A DNA stretch of 64,000 bases from Colletotrichum lupini (lineage: Eukaryota; Ascomycota; Sordariomycetes; Glomerellales; Glomerellaceae). Each line of letters begins with the position of its first letter. Position 1 is the stretch's first letter. The stretch spans positions 1,550,001 to 1,614,000 of the forward strand of contig NC_064680.1 in assembly GCF_023278565.1 (NCBI RefSeq), written 5' to 3'. The translations under genes and the position numbers were made by a program. Of the stretch, positions 10,174 to 22,290 are shown piece by piece. Under the pieces are notes generated by a model. The model was not told the DNA's origin and did no database searches. It saw only the letters and a program-made list of their open reading frames with translations.

Positions 10174-12231
10174 TCACAATCTCCTCTTCGCCCTACACCC
10201 CAAAACAGGACTCACAACAACAGCCTCGCTATCCCTCACAGCAACAGTGACCCTCCCACCACTTACAATCGCAGTCTCCCCAATGGTGACATTACCCAAC
10301 CGCACCGGCTTGCCCTCGTCCAGCTCGTAATTGTAACTCCACCCATCCCACGTAACCCCCGAGATGGCATCGCTCCCGTTCGCAGCCAGCCGCCGCACAT
10401 TGGCGAATGCATCATCAGCCCACGGTACAGCAAAGCTGTACACCTTGACCCCGCGAACGGGATTGCTGTCCGGGTCGGGCGTCGTGCCCGTGCCGTTGAC
10501 GGTGGAGTTATGCGGGTTGAGGTTGATGACGAGGATGCGGGAGAGGGTGTCGCCGTGGTAGGCCGCGTAGGCGGATGTTGTCTCTTGGTTGGAGGATGGG
10601 ACGGGGACGTGGGCTACGGAGACTGGGGTTGTGGGGGAGGACTTTGACGGGGCGAGGAAGGCTGCTATGGCGATGTTACCGTAGTAAGGGGCTTTTGTGC
10701 CGAGGGCGGTGATGTTTGTGTGGACGGGTTGCCAGCTTTGGTACTGTGTGGATGTTAGATACCAGCATGAACCCCGTGGAGAGGGACGAAGGAGGAGGTC
10801 TTACACGATAGTCGGTGCCCATGTGCATGTGGACGCGCTTGATTCCCTGGGACGCAGCATAGAGGTTAAAGTCGACGCCCCACAGTGCGGCGCCAAACGA
10901 GTTTGAGAGCCCCGGCTTGCCCTGGTTGTACAGCGAATTGTGCTCTCCATAGATATGAGGCGGCACATCGTCGAAGCGGCCCGTGAGGTTGGCATACTCC
11001 TTCACATGAGCCTGGACGGACTGCACGGTGCGGGTGTGGTTCATCAGCGTGCCCCGGAGCGTCACCCCAGGGCTCTCGGCACCGCTGATGTAGTTGTGCG
11101 TCGAGAAGAGGGCGACGTTGTCATCGGTATTCAGGCCGGCGGCCCACTGCGCTGGTGCACGGAGCCGATTGGCGGTGCCGGCGTTGGAGGGCGCCATGAA
11201 GACGGGCTTGGGAAAATCGGGACACGCTTCCGCGAGGACGGCGGCGGTCTCACGGGTGCCGTTTAGCCACTGTTCCACATAGATAGTCTCGTTCCAGGAC
11301 GAAGGGCGGACGGGGCCCTGGGCCGAGGTGGAGAAGAGGTCCGGCTCGTTGCCGTATTCCCAGACGTCGAGGTTGTCCTTACCGATGGCCTTGCAGGCCA
11401 ATGGAACGGTGGCTTTGAGGGTGTCCCATCCTTCTGAGCGGTTGCCGCCCAAGCCTAGGTTGAAGCCGTGGGTGAATTTGGTGTCCTTGAAAGTGCTGTA
11501 CGATTCAAAGAAGGAGGGGCCGATGTGGATGGTGGTTGGGTAGTCCTTTGACCTAGCGAGATCGTAGGTGCCATTCACGGCGTAGGGGAGAGATTCATCA
11601 TAGAGGGCATAGTCTTGGGTATTCCCGCCTACGCGGATGTAAGGGCGGACGCCTTGTAGGTTACCTAAGTTGGCGAGCAGGTTGTCTGAGAACTTGTTTG
11701 GTGCCGAGGCGTTTCCTGGAATATCAGGATGAGTGACGTTTTACTTTGTCAGGGTGTCTTGTATGGCGTAAACGTACCAGCAAAATCTGGGAAAAAGGCA
11801 AACTCGAGCGAGTAGCTCACAAAGGCATCAAAGACGGGACTCGCTTCCTTGGGACCGGGGATAGTGACATTGACGGCGCCTACGACAAGTAGTTCAACGG
11901 CGGCGGTCAGGGCAGAGGGCAGCTTGAGTGCATAGAACCAAGGCGAAAAGGCAGAGAACAAGCACTCGAGCTCGTCACCCAGGGCCGAGCCTACGGATCT
12001 GATGACGGACGACATGATGGCTGGCAGGAAAGAAACGGCGGCTATCTCAGCGGGGATAATGTCGGTGAGAGAGAGTGAAGTGAGAATAAGCTTCCCCGCA
12101 TGGGTGGGCAACGGCGCCGTCGTGGAGATTATAGCTGGTCATCTTTGTTGTCGCCAAGGGGAGATTTGCAGCGTGCTAGCTGAAAGGAAGGTGAGGAGAA
12201 GCAAGGAAATAGAATAGCGAGCGATGGCCAT
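10174..12231 (-). CDS. Secreted glycoside hydrolase family 79 (beta-glucuronidase/heparanase-like), 5' end unresolved
   Basis: GH79 enzymes cleave beta-glucuronosyl linkages in arabinogalactan and similar glycans. Supported exons in transcription order are about 11879-11778, 11715-10805 and 10743-10174, with GT-AG introns of 62 bp (11777-11716) and 61 bp (10804-10744). The mature start reads VNVTIPGP then SLEFAFFPDFAGN, typical of GH79. The acid/base Glu lies in WEYGNEPD (codon 11347-11345) and the nucleophile Glu in GEHNSL (codon 10945-10943). A C-terminal beta domain with several N-glycosylation sequons follows. The 5' end is odd. ATG 12231 opens a good signal peptide (MAIARYSISLLLLTFLSAS), but the frame meets TGA at 12141-12139, and no GT donor lies between them. 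The acceptor GTAG at 11883-11880 has a good CTGAC branch site about 30 bases upstream, so an intron is expected there. The first exon may lie elsewhere, use a rare donor, or be disrupted. Confidence 0.8.
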
Positions 12232-13308
12232 GATTTGGCAAGCGGCATGGGAACGTGACGGCATGCAGGTCGCTTACGCTGTCGGAACGGGCGAGATCAA
12301 CGCGGGGGGATGCAGTGACGACTTGGCCTGCGCTGGTCTGTTTGCCAGGGTTGTTGCTGCAGGATCGGGAATTACTATTCCCATGCGTATTTGACTACTA
12401 AGGAAGCGAGGCTCGCCCGATACTGGTGATTTTTGAAGGCTGGCCTATGAATGAGTACCGTAGACTACCAATTGAGCAAGTGGAATCAAGGTTCCTAGGT
12501 CAAGTTGAGCTTTCTTTTCCTTACGTGACTTGACAGAAGATGAGATGAACAGCTGGAGCGTGCGCTTTGCTGATCAGATCAGTTCATTCTGTGCCTTATA
12601 AGTTCTCCGAGGTAGATACCACGAAGACGAAGTATCCATATATCAAGTTCAACACAGCTAGAGCTCTAGCAGAGCCGCCTGCCTACTTTGCAGGTACGTA
12701 TACCTGAAGACAGACACCTTACCCAGGAACAAATGCAGGCGCCATCAAAGGCAGGAACATCTTTGAGCTCTTGTCTGCGATCCTCGGTTGCCGGGCCGTG
12801 GCTGGCACAATGTACGTACTCAGATATCAGATTCAGGTACAAGGAGTAAGTACCTACATAAGTAGGCATGTCGTCTGTTAGTGACCCCGCTCTGTCGAGG
12901 TGCAGCACCCTAACACCGCCCACCAACCACCTCCGTGCCGGTCTGCGGTAAACCCAACCGGGCCGGTCAACAAAGTGGGGTGGACGTCATCGAACGTCAC
13001 CCGGTACCTCTGCCACTCACCACCGACACAGCTCTCTCACCACATCTCCGTTGTCGCTCACCCAAAATTCGCCAATTGAGTCGTTGATAACTGCCGTTGA
13101 AGATCATTGACAGCTGCAACCGCATCTCACACACCTCAATTGTCAATCCAGCGTCTGAGGGAAGCGTTTGAGCGCGTCATCCTCATAGGACCCCAAGCTA
13201 GAAGCTTAATTCCCTTGAGACCAGACGGATAGCTAAGCTCCCCGCACTTCCCACGTCCTTTATCAACAAACGAGCCAAGAGCTTCGTCCATTTTCCCGCT
13301 CCATCACC
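12232..13308. other. Divergent intergenic region between GH79 and SSADH genes
   Basis: About 1.08 kb that should hold the promoters of both divergent genes. The stretch 12690-12870 has many GTAC/TACCT-type short repeats. The last 250 bases before 13309 are C-rich with CTCACC/TCACC elements, as in many fungal leaders. If the GH79 gene has an additional first exon, it would lie here. No other gene is seen. Confidence 0.5.
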
Positions 13309-15144
13309 ATGCCCATTACACTACACAGAGCAGTCGCCCCGGCGTCACGATTTGTACCCAGAACCATTTTCCGATCTGTCCGGACACCGTATATTCCATT
13401 TACTCTTAGAGCCGCTTCAACCATGGTTCCCAAGGTACGTAATATACCACTCGTAACATCTCAGCTGCACTCGATCAATCTCATAGGAAATCTCACTCAC
13501 TCACACTTCACACAGCTCAAAGACCCCTCGCTCCTGAAGCAGGATGTCTGCTACGTCAACGGCGAATGGGTAAAGGCAAAGTCTGGCAAGACCTTTGACG
13601 TGACCGGTATGTCCCCCTCTCCCCTTACAATCCTGACTTTGTGCATATATCTAGACATGTATGGAAAATCATGGAAAAGACAGGAGACTAACAACCATAC
13701 AGACCCCGCCACCGGCACCAAGATCGCATCATGCCCCGAGTTCTCCGCAGCCGACACGGACGCCGCCATCGCCGCCGCCGCCACCGCGTTCGAGACCTTC
13801 CGCACCAAGACGGGCCGCGAGCGCTCCAAGCTGCTGCGCAAGTGGTACGACCTCATGATGGAGAACGCAGAGGACCTGACCACCCTCATCACCTGGGAGA
13901 ACGGCAAGCCCGTCGCCGACGCCAAGGGTGAGGTCACCTACGCCGCCAACTTTTTCGAGTGGTTCAGCGAGGAGGCTCCCCGTATCTACGGTGACACTAT
14001 CCCCTCCTCCGTCCCCGGAAACCGCGTCTGGACAATCAAGGAGCCCGTTGGTGTCTGCGGTCTCATCACACCGTATGTCCCCTCATTGTGCCCTGTGTAG
14101 AAAACGGTTCTCAGACTAACACACCACAGATGGAACTTCCCCGCCGCAATGATCACCCGCAAAATCGGCCCCGCCCTCGCGACAGGCTGCACCGTAGTCT
14201 GCAAAGCCCCCGGCGAAACCCCCTTCACCTCCCTCGCCATCGCCGAACTAGGCCACCGCGCCGGCATCCCCGCCGGCGTCGTCAACGTCGTCACCTCGCT
14301 CGACAACACCCCCGAAGTCGGCGAGGCTCTGACCACCAACCCGACCGTCAAGAAGATCTCTTTCACAGGCTCCACAAACGTCGGCAAGCTCCTCATGAAG
14401 CAGTGCTCCGGCACCCTCAAAAAGCTCTCCATGGAACTCGGCGGCAACGCCCCCTTCATCGTCTTTGACGACGCCGACGTCGATGCCGCGGTGGCCGGAG
14501 CGATCGCCTCCAAGTTTAGGTCCTCGGGCCAGACGTGCGTATGCGCGAACAGGTTGTACATCCAGAGCGGCGTCTACGACGAGTTTACGCGGAAATTCGC
14601 CGCAAAGGTGGAGGAATTCAAGGTCGGCAACGGCTTCGAGGAGGGAACCACCCACGGCCCCTTGATCCACGACCGCGCCATCGACAAAGTGGAATCCCAC
14701 GTCCGCGACGCGGAGCAGAAAGGCGGCAAAGTCGTCGTGGGCGGCAACAAGATTTCCACGCTCGGCCACAACTTTTACGAGCCGACCGTTATTACGGGTA
14801 TGACCAAGGACATGGCCATGTCGAGCGAGGAGACGTTCGGTCCCGTTGCGGGGCTGTTCAAGTTCGAGACGGAAGAGGAGGTCGTGAAGCTGGCGAACGC
14901 GACGAACGTCGGGTTGGCGGGGTACTTCTTCTCGAGGGACATTCAGCGCGTGCACCGCGTCGCCGAGCATCTTGAGGTCGGTATGGTGGGCGTCAACACG
15001 GGCTTGATTTCGGATCCGGCGGCGCCGTTTGGTGGTGTCAAGGAGTCTGGGTTCGGGAGGGAGGGGTCGCTCTTGGGTGTTTCCGAGTACCAGGTCACCA
15101 AGATGGTTACGTACGGCGGTATGGGCCAGCCTCTGCAGAAGTGA
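13309..15144 (+). CDS. UGA2: Succinate-semialdehyde dehydrogenase (ALDH5 family), probably mitochondrial
   Basis: Oxidises succinate semialdehyde to succinate with NAD(P)+, the last step of the GABA shunt. Exons are 13309-13434, 13516-13606, 13703-14072 and 14130-15144, giving 533 residues. Introns are 81, 96 and 57 bp, all GT-AG. The first about 40 residues are rich in Arg, Ser and Ala without acidic residues, resembling a mitochondrial presequence; Met39 at the end of exon 1 could give a cytosolic form. Catalytic features: general base Glu298 in MELGGN, and nucleophile Cys332 in [11 protein letters not shown], the Cys-x-Cys arrangement typical of SSADH (redox-switch Cys334). The cofactor-binding GSTNVGK and the C-terminal [14 protein letters not shown] are present. 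The family call is firm. The exact semialdehyde substrate is inferred from the GQTCVCANR signature. Confidence 0.93.
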
Positions 15145-15772
15145 AGGGAGATGCTGGGGGCGAAAAATGATGGGAAAGAGATGTGTGTTTTAGCGGGCAA
15201 CCCTTGGGAATAGGAGTTGGTTATTCTACTGTTCAAAAAGACCATTTTCATTGAGCGATCTCTTACCTGCTTTGTATTATTCCCTTCTTACATGTGGTTT
15301 CGCCCCCAACTGACGAAGACCGAGGGCAAATCTACTGTTTCGAGGCTCATCGAAGAAGAGTGATGCTCCTCCCATGGTGTCGTCTACCTCCTGTGCCAGA
15401 TTGCCATGAACATTCCTTCACGCTACTAGGGGCCAGAGCATGCTTTCATCAACTTGGAGGTTACAAGGTTGGTATCTGTATAGACTCCCGGACCACACGT
15501 GGACTTGAGATCAGATGTGTTTGCTACCATCACAAAGCCCGAGGGTGGCAGTATCTGTGAATTTTTCATGTGCCCGTGTGTTCGCCGTGAAGGTAGAGAG
15601 AGAGGGAAACTCGAGTTTTTCAAGGCGGCATTGGCTCCCGTTTCATTTGTGAGAGTATTCCCTGCCAGGCCATGCCGGTCTCGAAACTACGCATCAGAGA
15701 GATAGCATCCGTAGATTGTTTGCACGAGAGAATCACCACACCACGATAGCATCGGAACCGAGGCGAGTGTTC
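15145..15772. other. Convergent intergenic region (3' flanks of SSADH and RRN9)
   Basis: 628 bp between two genes that converge. It should contain both 3' untranslated regions and polyadenylation sites. Small open frames are present but none is protein-like. No structured RNA is recognised. Confidence 0.5.
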
Positions 15773-17936
15773 TTACGTGGAATCCAACACGGCCTCCCCA
15801 ATCTCACTCCCACCATCGCTCTCATCCCTCTTCCGCCCCCGATAATGCCTCTTCCGCTTCCTCTTCCCCGTATCCTCGGCCCTCCACCCCTTCCTCGCCC
15901 GAATAGGCCTCATGAACCCGTCAACGTGCACAGCACCCACCATCTCGTCCTCGCTCTCCACGTCGAAGCGGTCGCTCCCCCCGCCGCCACTGCCGCCTAA
16001 GGCATCTCCCACCCGGCCCGGATGCATCGTCGCCACGTGCCGCTGCAGATTCGCCCTCCGCCCGAACCCTTCCAGCGAGCGCTCGCAGCCCGCTACGGGA
16101 CAGTAGAAGAACCCCACAGACGACGCGCGGGATGCGCTCCGCGATCGTCTCGCTGCCGCCGCTGCCGTCGTGCTCCGTCCTCGTCCCGTGGCGTCAGAGT
16201 CGCTGGGTGGGATGCTGTCGCGCGCCAGACTATTCTGTCGAGAAGACGCCGCCCCGAAACGCCGTGCCCTCACGACGGGCCTCTCCTCCTCCGAGTCTTC
16301 TGAGCTGGACGCCCCCGCGTACGGGGCAGTAGCACCACCACCGCCACGACGGTCGCTGCTGCCGCCTCCACCGGGGACGTACCGCGTCGTCTGCGGCTTC
16401 GGCCCTTTCGTCGCGGGCCCCTCGGACAGAGTCCGCATCTCCATCCCCTGCCCGAACAGATCAGCACACCGCTGCGCCGCCCTCGCGACAACATCAGGCT
16501 TGAAGCCAGAAAGCGACGCCGCGCCAACGACATCGCTCCAGTCCCGCAGCCCCCAATTCCCAAGCATCGTCTCCCGCGCCTTGATCTTGGCCTCGGCCCG
16601 CGCCTCGGCCGGCAAATCACGCCTCTTCCTCGGCGGCCTCGACCTCGATGTCTCCACCCCCGACCCCTCTTCATCCCTCTTCACGACGGCATCCTCCCCT
16701 TCCGTCTCGGCAGCAGCAGCTGCGTCCTCCTCGTCCGACGAGAACGGGATCCTCTTCTTCGACGCCCTCGCGATCCGAATCTTCATCTCCTTCTCCGTCT
16801 CTCCCGGCAGCGGGACCGCCACCTTCTTCGGTCGCCCTCTCCTCTCGAGCGCCCTCGTCCACTCGGGCTCCGGGGTCCTGGGCGCCTTGCTCCGCGGCCG
16901 ACCCTTCTTCTTACGCTTCGACGCCGATGAGCTCGCTCGTGACGCCGCGGACGAGACGCTAGCTGCGTCCGAGGCGTTGTCGTCCTCCACGTCGGTCGCG
17001 GAGGCGGACGAGTCGGTCATGTAGCTCAGGCCCGCGAGGCGGGCGTTGTGGAGAGCCGTGAGGGTGTTGTCCAAGGTAGATAGGATATGACGGACCGAAG
17101 GGCGGAGGAGGTCGGCAGAGAGCTCGTCGTTGGCGGAGACGACTGGTTCGTACGTCTTGCTGCGGTTCGGCTTCTCAATCTCTACGTCGGACATCCCCGC
17201 CGCTTGCGCGCCTTGTCCTGATGGCGGAGACGTGTTCCCTTGTTCGTCTTCGTCGTCTTCGTCAGAGACCGCGGATGAATGCGCAGACGTGGAAGACGCC
17301 GCCGCCCTCTCGTTAGCGGATTCGTCCCGCGTCCTCGCAGCTTCCTCTCGCTCTCGGGCCCTGCGCTGCCGGCGAAGAAACCGCTCTTTCGCCTGGCGTA
17401 AAATCGTAGCCGTCAATTCCTCTTCTAACGCTGTGCTGGGGAGCTTTTTCTTCCTGGAGCGCGTGGTGAATTCGTCGTCCTCGTCGTGAGTTTCCTTTAG
17501 AAAGTCGTCGCCTGGCACGATGCGCGAGTTCATGGGCCACGCCGTCCAGAGATTCGGCGGACGCCATTCGCCGCTGTCGACGATTTCTTCCAGCGGTCTA
17601 TCGGTGTCCTGAGAAAAAGAATGGTCAGCGATGTGGAATGTGTCGTGGGAATGAGACGGCGCTGCTCTCTAAACCTACCGCTTCCTCGGGCTGTCCCGCG
17701 GCGCTGGGGCGTACTGCACGGTTCCGGAGCGCGAATGCGTTATACAGGTGCACCGATAAGTCGCGATTCCGGAGTTGCTCCATGGAGCGATGGAGGAGCC
17801 GCTCCTCCTGCGTGTAGGTGTTCCATGTCGCCTTGTTGCCCATCCAGCGGTTGGGTCTGGTCTCATAAAGCTCTTCAGAGTCGACGGAGCGAATCTCATC
17901 GGTATCGAGGTCCCACGATTCCTCATGTGCCGTCAT
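15773..17936 (-). CDS. RRN9: Rrn9-type RNA polymerase I upstream-activation factor subunit with C2H2 finger
   Basis: Candidate subunit of the upstream activation factor that recruits RNA polymerase I to rDNA promoters in the nucleolus. Exons are 17936-17679 and 17608-15773, with a 70-bp GT-AG intron in phase 0; 697 residues. The N-terminal part (about residues 28-70) reads NRWMGNKATWNTYTQEER, then ERLLHRSMEQLRNRDLSVHL and LYNAFALRNR, which fits the RRN9 domain of fungal proteins. The exon junction is supported by WRPPNLWTAWPM just after it. The middle is acidic and Ser-rich with basic patches. DWSDVVGAASLSGFKPDVV is a second ordered block. A C2H2 zinc finger lies near residues 587-615 (CPVAGC...HVATMH). 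The C-terminus is Lys/Arg-rich, like a nuclear signal. The start at 17936 is the first usable ATG; one at 17983 stops at once. The gene lies upstream-to-downstream behind NOP7, also minus strand. Confidence 0.82.
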
Positions 17937-18373
17937 CACATGGATATGGTGCCTGAAAAAGCTGAAATTCGAATGCTTCACATGTGAAAAGAATACGCAT
18001 CAATTGAGTGAGGTGGAATGAAATGTATAGGTGAATAACAGCGGTTTTCAGAGTGGGTTGAAGCGAGGTGAAGAGTAAAAGAAAAATGGACCCGCCCACA
18101 TCTCACCGAAACTTGCCTCGAGGAAAGGCCAAACGGGTAGCCTAACGTGCGGTCGAATCTGTACAGACTCACACTCATCACAGCGTACTACCAACACCTC
18201 ACCTTAATTCACGGAGAGATTGTTTTCATGTGTCCCAGGCATGTATTTATCGTCCCAACACCACAATTATGGTATAACAAACGCCTACTACACATTCTAG
18301 AATAAAACAGAAACACAAAACAAGCTTTTCTCTCCTCCCTCTTCTTCTTCACCACGAACACATTCATCATCCT
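17937..18373. other. Intergenic: RRN9 upstream region and NOP7 3' flank
   Basis: 437 bp between two co-oriented minus-strand genes. The part near 18290-18340 is A/C-rich on the plus strand and contains AATAAAA-like sequence; on the transcribed strand it reads T-rich, as in a 3' untranslated region. No gene is seen. Confidence 0.5.
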
Positions 18374-20356
18374 CTACGCCTTGGCCTTCTTGTTCGCGGC
18401 CTCCCTCTCCAGCCTTCTCCTCTTGGCACGCAGCTTCTCGTCCTGCGCGCTCTTCTTGTTATTAGTGTACTGCATCTGCTCAAACAGCTTTCTCTTCTTC
18501 TTGCTCAGCATGCCCTTGGCCCGCTCGATATCCTCCGCCTCCTCGGCCACCTTCTTGGCGTGCGCCTTGCGGGCCGCCTCCTTCTTGGTCTTGGGCTTGG
18601 TCTCCTTGGCCTGGACCGCGCCGCCCGTGAGCTCGGCCTCGAGCTCGAGCTGGCGCTGCGCGTCGGCGTCGTCGTTCTCGGAGCCGACCTCGTCCTCGTC
18701 CTCGGAGACGCCGTCAACGTCGGAGCCGCCCTCGCCGTCTTCGCCCTCCTCTTCCTCGTCGGACCCGGCAACGTCCATGTCGCCGGCGTCCACGTCGTCG
18801 GCCATCTCCTCGTCGCTCTCGGCCAGGGCCTCGCCTTTGGGCTCCTGCTCCTCGAGGGGGATGGTCGGGTCGTACGCGCCCTGCACTTGCCTGACAAAGG
18901 GGCTGAGATGGGGAGGGAGCTGGGCGCCGGGGGCGTACTGGTCCGCCGGCTTGAGCTCCTCGTCGTTGACACTGTCCCAGACCCATTGGGGCTGGACGTA
19001 TATCCGGCCGGGGATGCGCTGGTTGGGCGCGAGCTTCTGAGATGTCTGGTTGTCCTCGCCATCGCCCTCCTCGCTGTTGGCAGCGTAAATGGGGGGACGG
19101 TCGACGATCTGGTGGGTGATGGACGGGTCGCGCTCGTCGGTGGTGAAGGCACCCTCGCCGAGGACGGCGTCCCAGCCGATGCGCTTGCAGCCGAACGACC
19201 GCAGGAGGAACTCCAGGGGTTGCCTGGGAGTCTCACGGGAGAGGAAGAATGTGCAGTGGGCGAAGAGCTTGTTTCTGTCGGTGCTCGAGTGGACGGGCTG
19301 GGGCAGGACGTCACCGCCGGGCGCCGCGGGCTCGAACTTGTCGATGGCGTTTGTGGATTCTTCTGCGGACTCGGTCTGCTCCTCCGACTTGCTCTCCTCC
19401 TTGTCGGCATCCGAAGACTTGAGCTTCTTGATGACCTTGTCAACCGCGGCCTGGGTCTTGGGGTCGACGCTGTGCTCGGTCTCGCCGTTGGTGATTTGTT
19501 TCGGCTCCTCGGGGGCGGCGAGGTTCTGGCCCTCAATGGTGAAGGCAGCAAGCTCGGCAGACTGGTTGTCCTTGGTCTGGTCAAACTTGGGCGGGTACTT
19601 GAGGCCGAGGCCGGTGTACAGACGGAAGTTGATGAAGCCCAACAGCGTCATGTAGAACTCGACAAAGGTTCCCATGATGCGGAAGTCGACATCGCCAACA
19701 ACCCTCTGGTTGAACTTGTAAGGCACCAGCCACAAGACATCCTCGCCGTTGATGTTCGCCTGGTAGTAGATACCCTTGATCGAGAGGAAGGACTTGGTGA
19801 CGCTCTGCGACACAATGAGGTAGTGCTGGAACTCGAGGGTCAACCGCTCGCAGCGCGCAATCATCTTTGCGGGAACGGACGAGGTCGAAGGCAGGTTGGC
19901 GAAAAGGAAGAGCATGGACAGGCAGTCGTCGAGGTCCCTCACGGCGTCGACAAAGGTCGGGTATCGCTCTCTGATGACGTGGTCGAGGGTGTATCTCGGC
20001 TTGCCAGTCTCCTCGGGCCTGGCGGCGTTCTTCTCCAAGCGCTTCGCATCGCCAACATCGCCGCGGCCGAGCGCGCGCGAAATCTTCTTCTCGAGGGCCT
20101 TTTGGTCGCGGAACTTGAGCAGCAGCGGCTCGTGAAGGAGGTACTGGATGTCCTTGGCGTAGTAGAAAGTCGTCGAGGCGGTCGAGGACTTGGAGACCTT
20201 CTTCTTGCTGCGCGGCTCGCGAGGGTAGATTCCCTTCCAGATGCAGAGCTTGCGGAAGTCGGGCAGGCTGATCTGCAGCTTGCGGATGGCCTGGTTTCTG
20301 GTGACATAGTTCTTGGCCGCTCCGGCCTCTCCCTTCTTCTTGACTCTGCCCGCCAT
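18374..20356 (-). CDS. NOP7: Pescadillo/NOP7, PeBoW complex, 60S ribosome biogenesis
   Basis: Nucleolar protein needed for processing of 27S pre-rRNA and 60S assembly, acting with Erb1 and Ytm1 (PeBoW complex). It is a single exon of 660 residues, near the usual fungal length. The N-terminal Pescadillo domain (about 1-260) is intact: [20 protein letters not shown], the KGIYPREP block at 41-48, and [16 protein letters not shown] near 244-259. A BRCT domain spans about 361-475, with its conserved Trp region [12 protein letters not shown]. An acidic stretch rich in Asp/Glu (about 515-585) and a basic coiled C-terminus (about 600-660) follow. It is divergent from GAB1, with 511 bp between the two start codons. 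The C-terminal repetitive acidic coding produces long shadow frames on the opposite strand, which I ignore. Confidence 0.97.
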   Translation of the reverse strand: MAGRVKKKGEAGAAKNYVTRNQAIRKLQISLPDFRKLCIWKGIYPREPRSKKKVSKSSTASTTFYYAKDIQYLLHEPLLLKFRDQKALEKKISRALGRGDVGDAKRLEKNAARPEETGKPRYTLDHVIRERYPTFVDAVRDLDDCLSMLFLFANLPSTSSVPAKMIARCERLTLEFQHYLIVSQSVTKSFLSIKGIYYQANINGEDVLWLVPYKFNQRVVGDVDFRIMGTFVEFYMTLLGFINFRLYTGLGLKYPPKFDQTKDNQSAELAAFTIEGQNLAAPEEPKQITNGETEHSVDPKTQAAVDKVIKKLKSSDADKEESKSEEQTESAEESTNAIDKFEPAAPGGDVLPQPVHSSTDRNKLFAHCTFFLSRETPRQPLEFLLRSFGCKRIGWDAVLGEGAFTTDERDPSITHQIVDRPPIYAANSEEGDGEDNQTSQKLAPNQRIPGRIYVQPQWVWDSVNDEELKPADQYAPGAQLPPHLSPFVRQVQGAYDPTIPLEEQEPKGEALAESDEEMADDVDAGDMDVAGSDEEEEGEDGEGGSDVDGVSEDEDEVGSENDDADAQRQLELEAELTGGAVQAKETKPKTKKEAARKAHAKKVAEEAEDIERAKGMLSKKKRKLFEQMQYTNNKKSAQDEKLRAKRRRLEREAANKKAKA

Positions 20357-20867
20357 TTTTGCGAATGGGCGTGGTTATGTTGTTGGGAAAATTGACTTGG
20401 TTTGGAAGGGTGTGTGTTCTTGGACGAGTTCAGAAGCTCTCCAGTACTCCTCGCTGTGGCGGGGCACCGCTCTCGAGTTTCTCTCTGAACTTTTTTTCCA
20501 TTGAAATTTTCTGCCAGCGGCTGACCGCTCCCTCGCCAGCCGGGATAGGACTAGTCTCATTCATCCTTATCGCTGATTGGCATCCGTTATCTAATCAGCA
20601 CAATGGCCCCAGCTCCAGGGGTTCAACCCACTAAACCAAGTGCGACTGCGCTGGACGGTGGATTGCCATTCGCTGGACAAGCTTCCCGCACCCAGCGGAC
20701 CTGCGCCCCGGCCGAAGCACCAGGTGTCATCCACCTCGACCCCCGTCCCTACCTACCACACCTTATTCATCCCGACTCCCGCCCCGAACTCCAATAACAC
20801 TGCGAACCTCTGAAGCTCCCGTGAGCCCGCATCTCGACACATCCCGCCCCGGACCATGGACTGAAGG
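20357..20867. promoter_or_regulatory. Shared divergent promoter region NOP7 / GAB1
   Basis: 511 bp between the start codons of two divergent genes, so both promoters must lie here. It is GC-balanced, with C-rich segments near 20700-20850 close to the GAB1 start. I cannot point to a specific factor site. Bidirectional use is inferred from layout only. Confidence 0.5.
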
Positions 20868-22290
20868 ATGACCGTCGGAACAAGTACACAGGGAGGCAGC
20901 AAGACGGGCGTCTACGCCGCCGCAGCAGCGCTGCGCCTGCTGCTCTTCGTCGCGTTCCCCGGCCTGCCTGACCTGCTTACCGGCCGCGTCGAGATCTCAA
21001 CCCCCGTCACGAGCTTCAAGCGATGTAAGCTTCCCCTCTCCCGGATCCCAACCGAAGCAAGGAATCTTGACTGACGATTCATGGCAACACAGTACAAGAA
21101 GGACTTTTCCTCTATAACCACAACGTCTCCCCTTACGACGGCGGCGTATACCACCAGGCGCCCCTCTTCCTCCCCCTCTTCTCCCTCCTCCCGGACCCGA
21201 AGTCGTTCCCGATCTTCACATACCTTCTCTACGTCCTCGTCGACATCCTGAGCGCGGATGCCCTCTCCAACATCGCAGACTCTGGCGAAGCAGGCTCGTC
21301 TCGCCTCTTCTCCTCTCCCCGCCGCGGCAAGAGGTGGAGCGGCCTCGTCGTCGCATCGCTGTAAGCTCCGACTCTCACCCCTTGCCCGCATCATCAACGC
21401 ACGTTTGGTCTGACAACCCTCACCACAGCTACCTCTTCAACCCCTTCACAATAGCAACCTGCGTCGGCCGCTCCACCTCCGTCTTCTCAACCTGCGCGAT
21501 CCTCCACGCCATCGCAAAGGCCATCGCCGGCCACCCCCTCAGCGCAATGGTCTCCCTCTCCTTCGCCACCTACTTCTCAATGTACCCCGCCCTCCTCCTC
21601 CCGCCCCTCGTCCTCCTCGCCCACGACCGCCAGGACCCGATCCGACGAGGCACCGCCTCGACCCGGCGCTTCGCCCTCGCAAACGTCTCCGTCGCCGCCG
21701 CCGTCCTCGCCGCCCTCTTCCTCATGTCCTTCCTCCTCACCGGCGGCTCCTGGGAGTTCCTCCCCAGCACCTACGGCGCCCAGCTCACCCTCAACGACCT
21801 GACTCCCAACGTCGGGCTGTGGTGGTACTTCTTCGTCGAGATGTTCGACTCCTTCCGGCCCTTCTTCCTCGCCGTCTTCTGGCTCCACCTCTCGAGCTAC
21901 GTCGGGCCCCTGACGATCCGCATCCGCACGCAGCCGCTCGTCGTGCTGACGCTGCTCCTCGGCATCTTTGCCATCTTCAAGCCGTACCCGTCCATCGCGG
22001 ACACGAGCCTGTTCCTGGCCATGCTGTCCCTCTTCCGGCACGTCTTCCCGCTCATGCGGTATACCTTTGTCGGCGCCGCGACGATCATGTACGCCTCGTT
22101 CCTCGGCCCGGCCTTCTACCACCTGTGGATCTACGCCGGCAGCGGAAACGCAAACTTCTTCTACGCCATCACGTTGGTCTGGAGCTTGGGGCAGAGCTTG
22201 CTCGTCAGCGATCTCACGTTTGCGGTGCTGCGCGACGAGTGGGAGGTGGAGAGGCCCGAGATGGTCGGAAAGGAGATTCGGCAGATTTAA
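20868..22290 (+). CDS. GAB1: GPI transamidase subunit PIG-U/GAB1 (CDC91)
   Basis: Multi-spanning ER membrane subunit of the GPI transamidase, which attaches GPI anchors to proteins. Exons are 20868-21024, 21093-21360 and 21429-22290, giving 428 residues; both introns are 68 bp, GT-AG. The joined product shows the family pattern: an N-terminal hydrophobic segment (residues 18-35), then LQEGLFLYNHNVSPYDGGVYHQAPLF split over two segments directly after exon junction 1, YLFNPFTIATCVGRSTS after junction 2, and many hydrophobic helices to the end. The stretch WWYFFVEMFDSFRPFF is typical of PIG-U. The start at 20868 gives a short polar N-terminus before the first helix. It converges on SAM37 with 379 bp between stops. 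Confidence 0.93.

Noticed and set aside
18560..20395. 611-codon plus-strand open frame opposite NOP7
   Set aside because: Shadow of the NOP7 coding strand; rich in Leu, Val and Gly as expected for antisense of acidic and basic codons.
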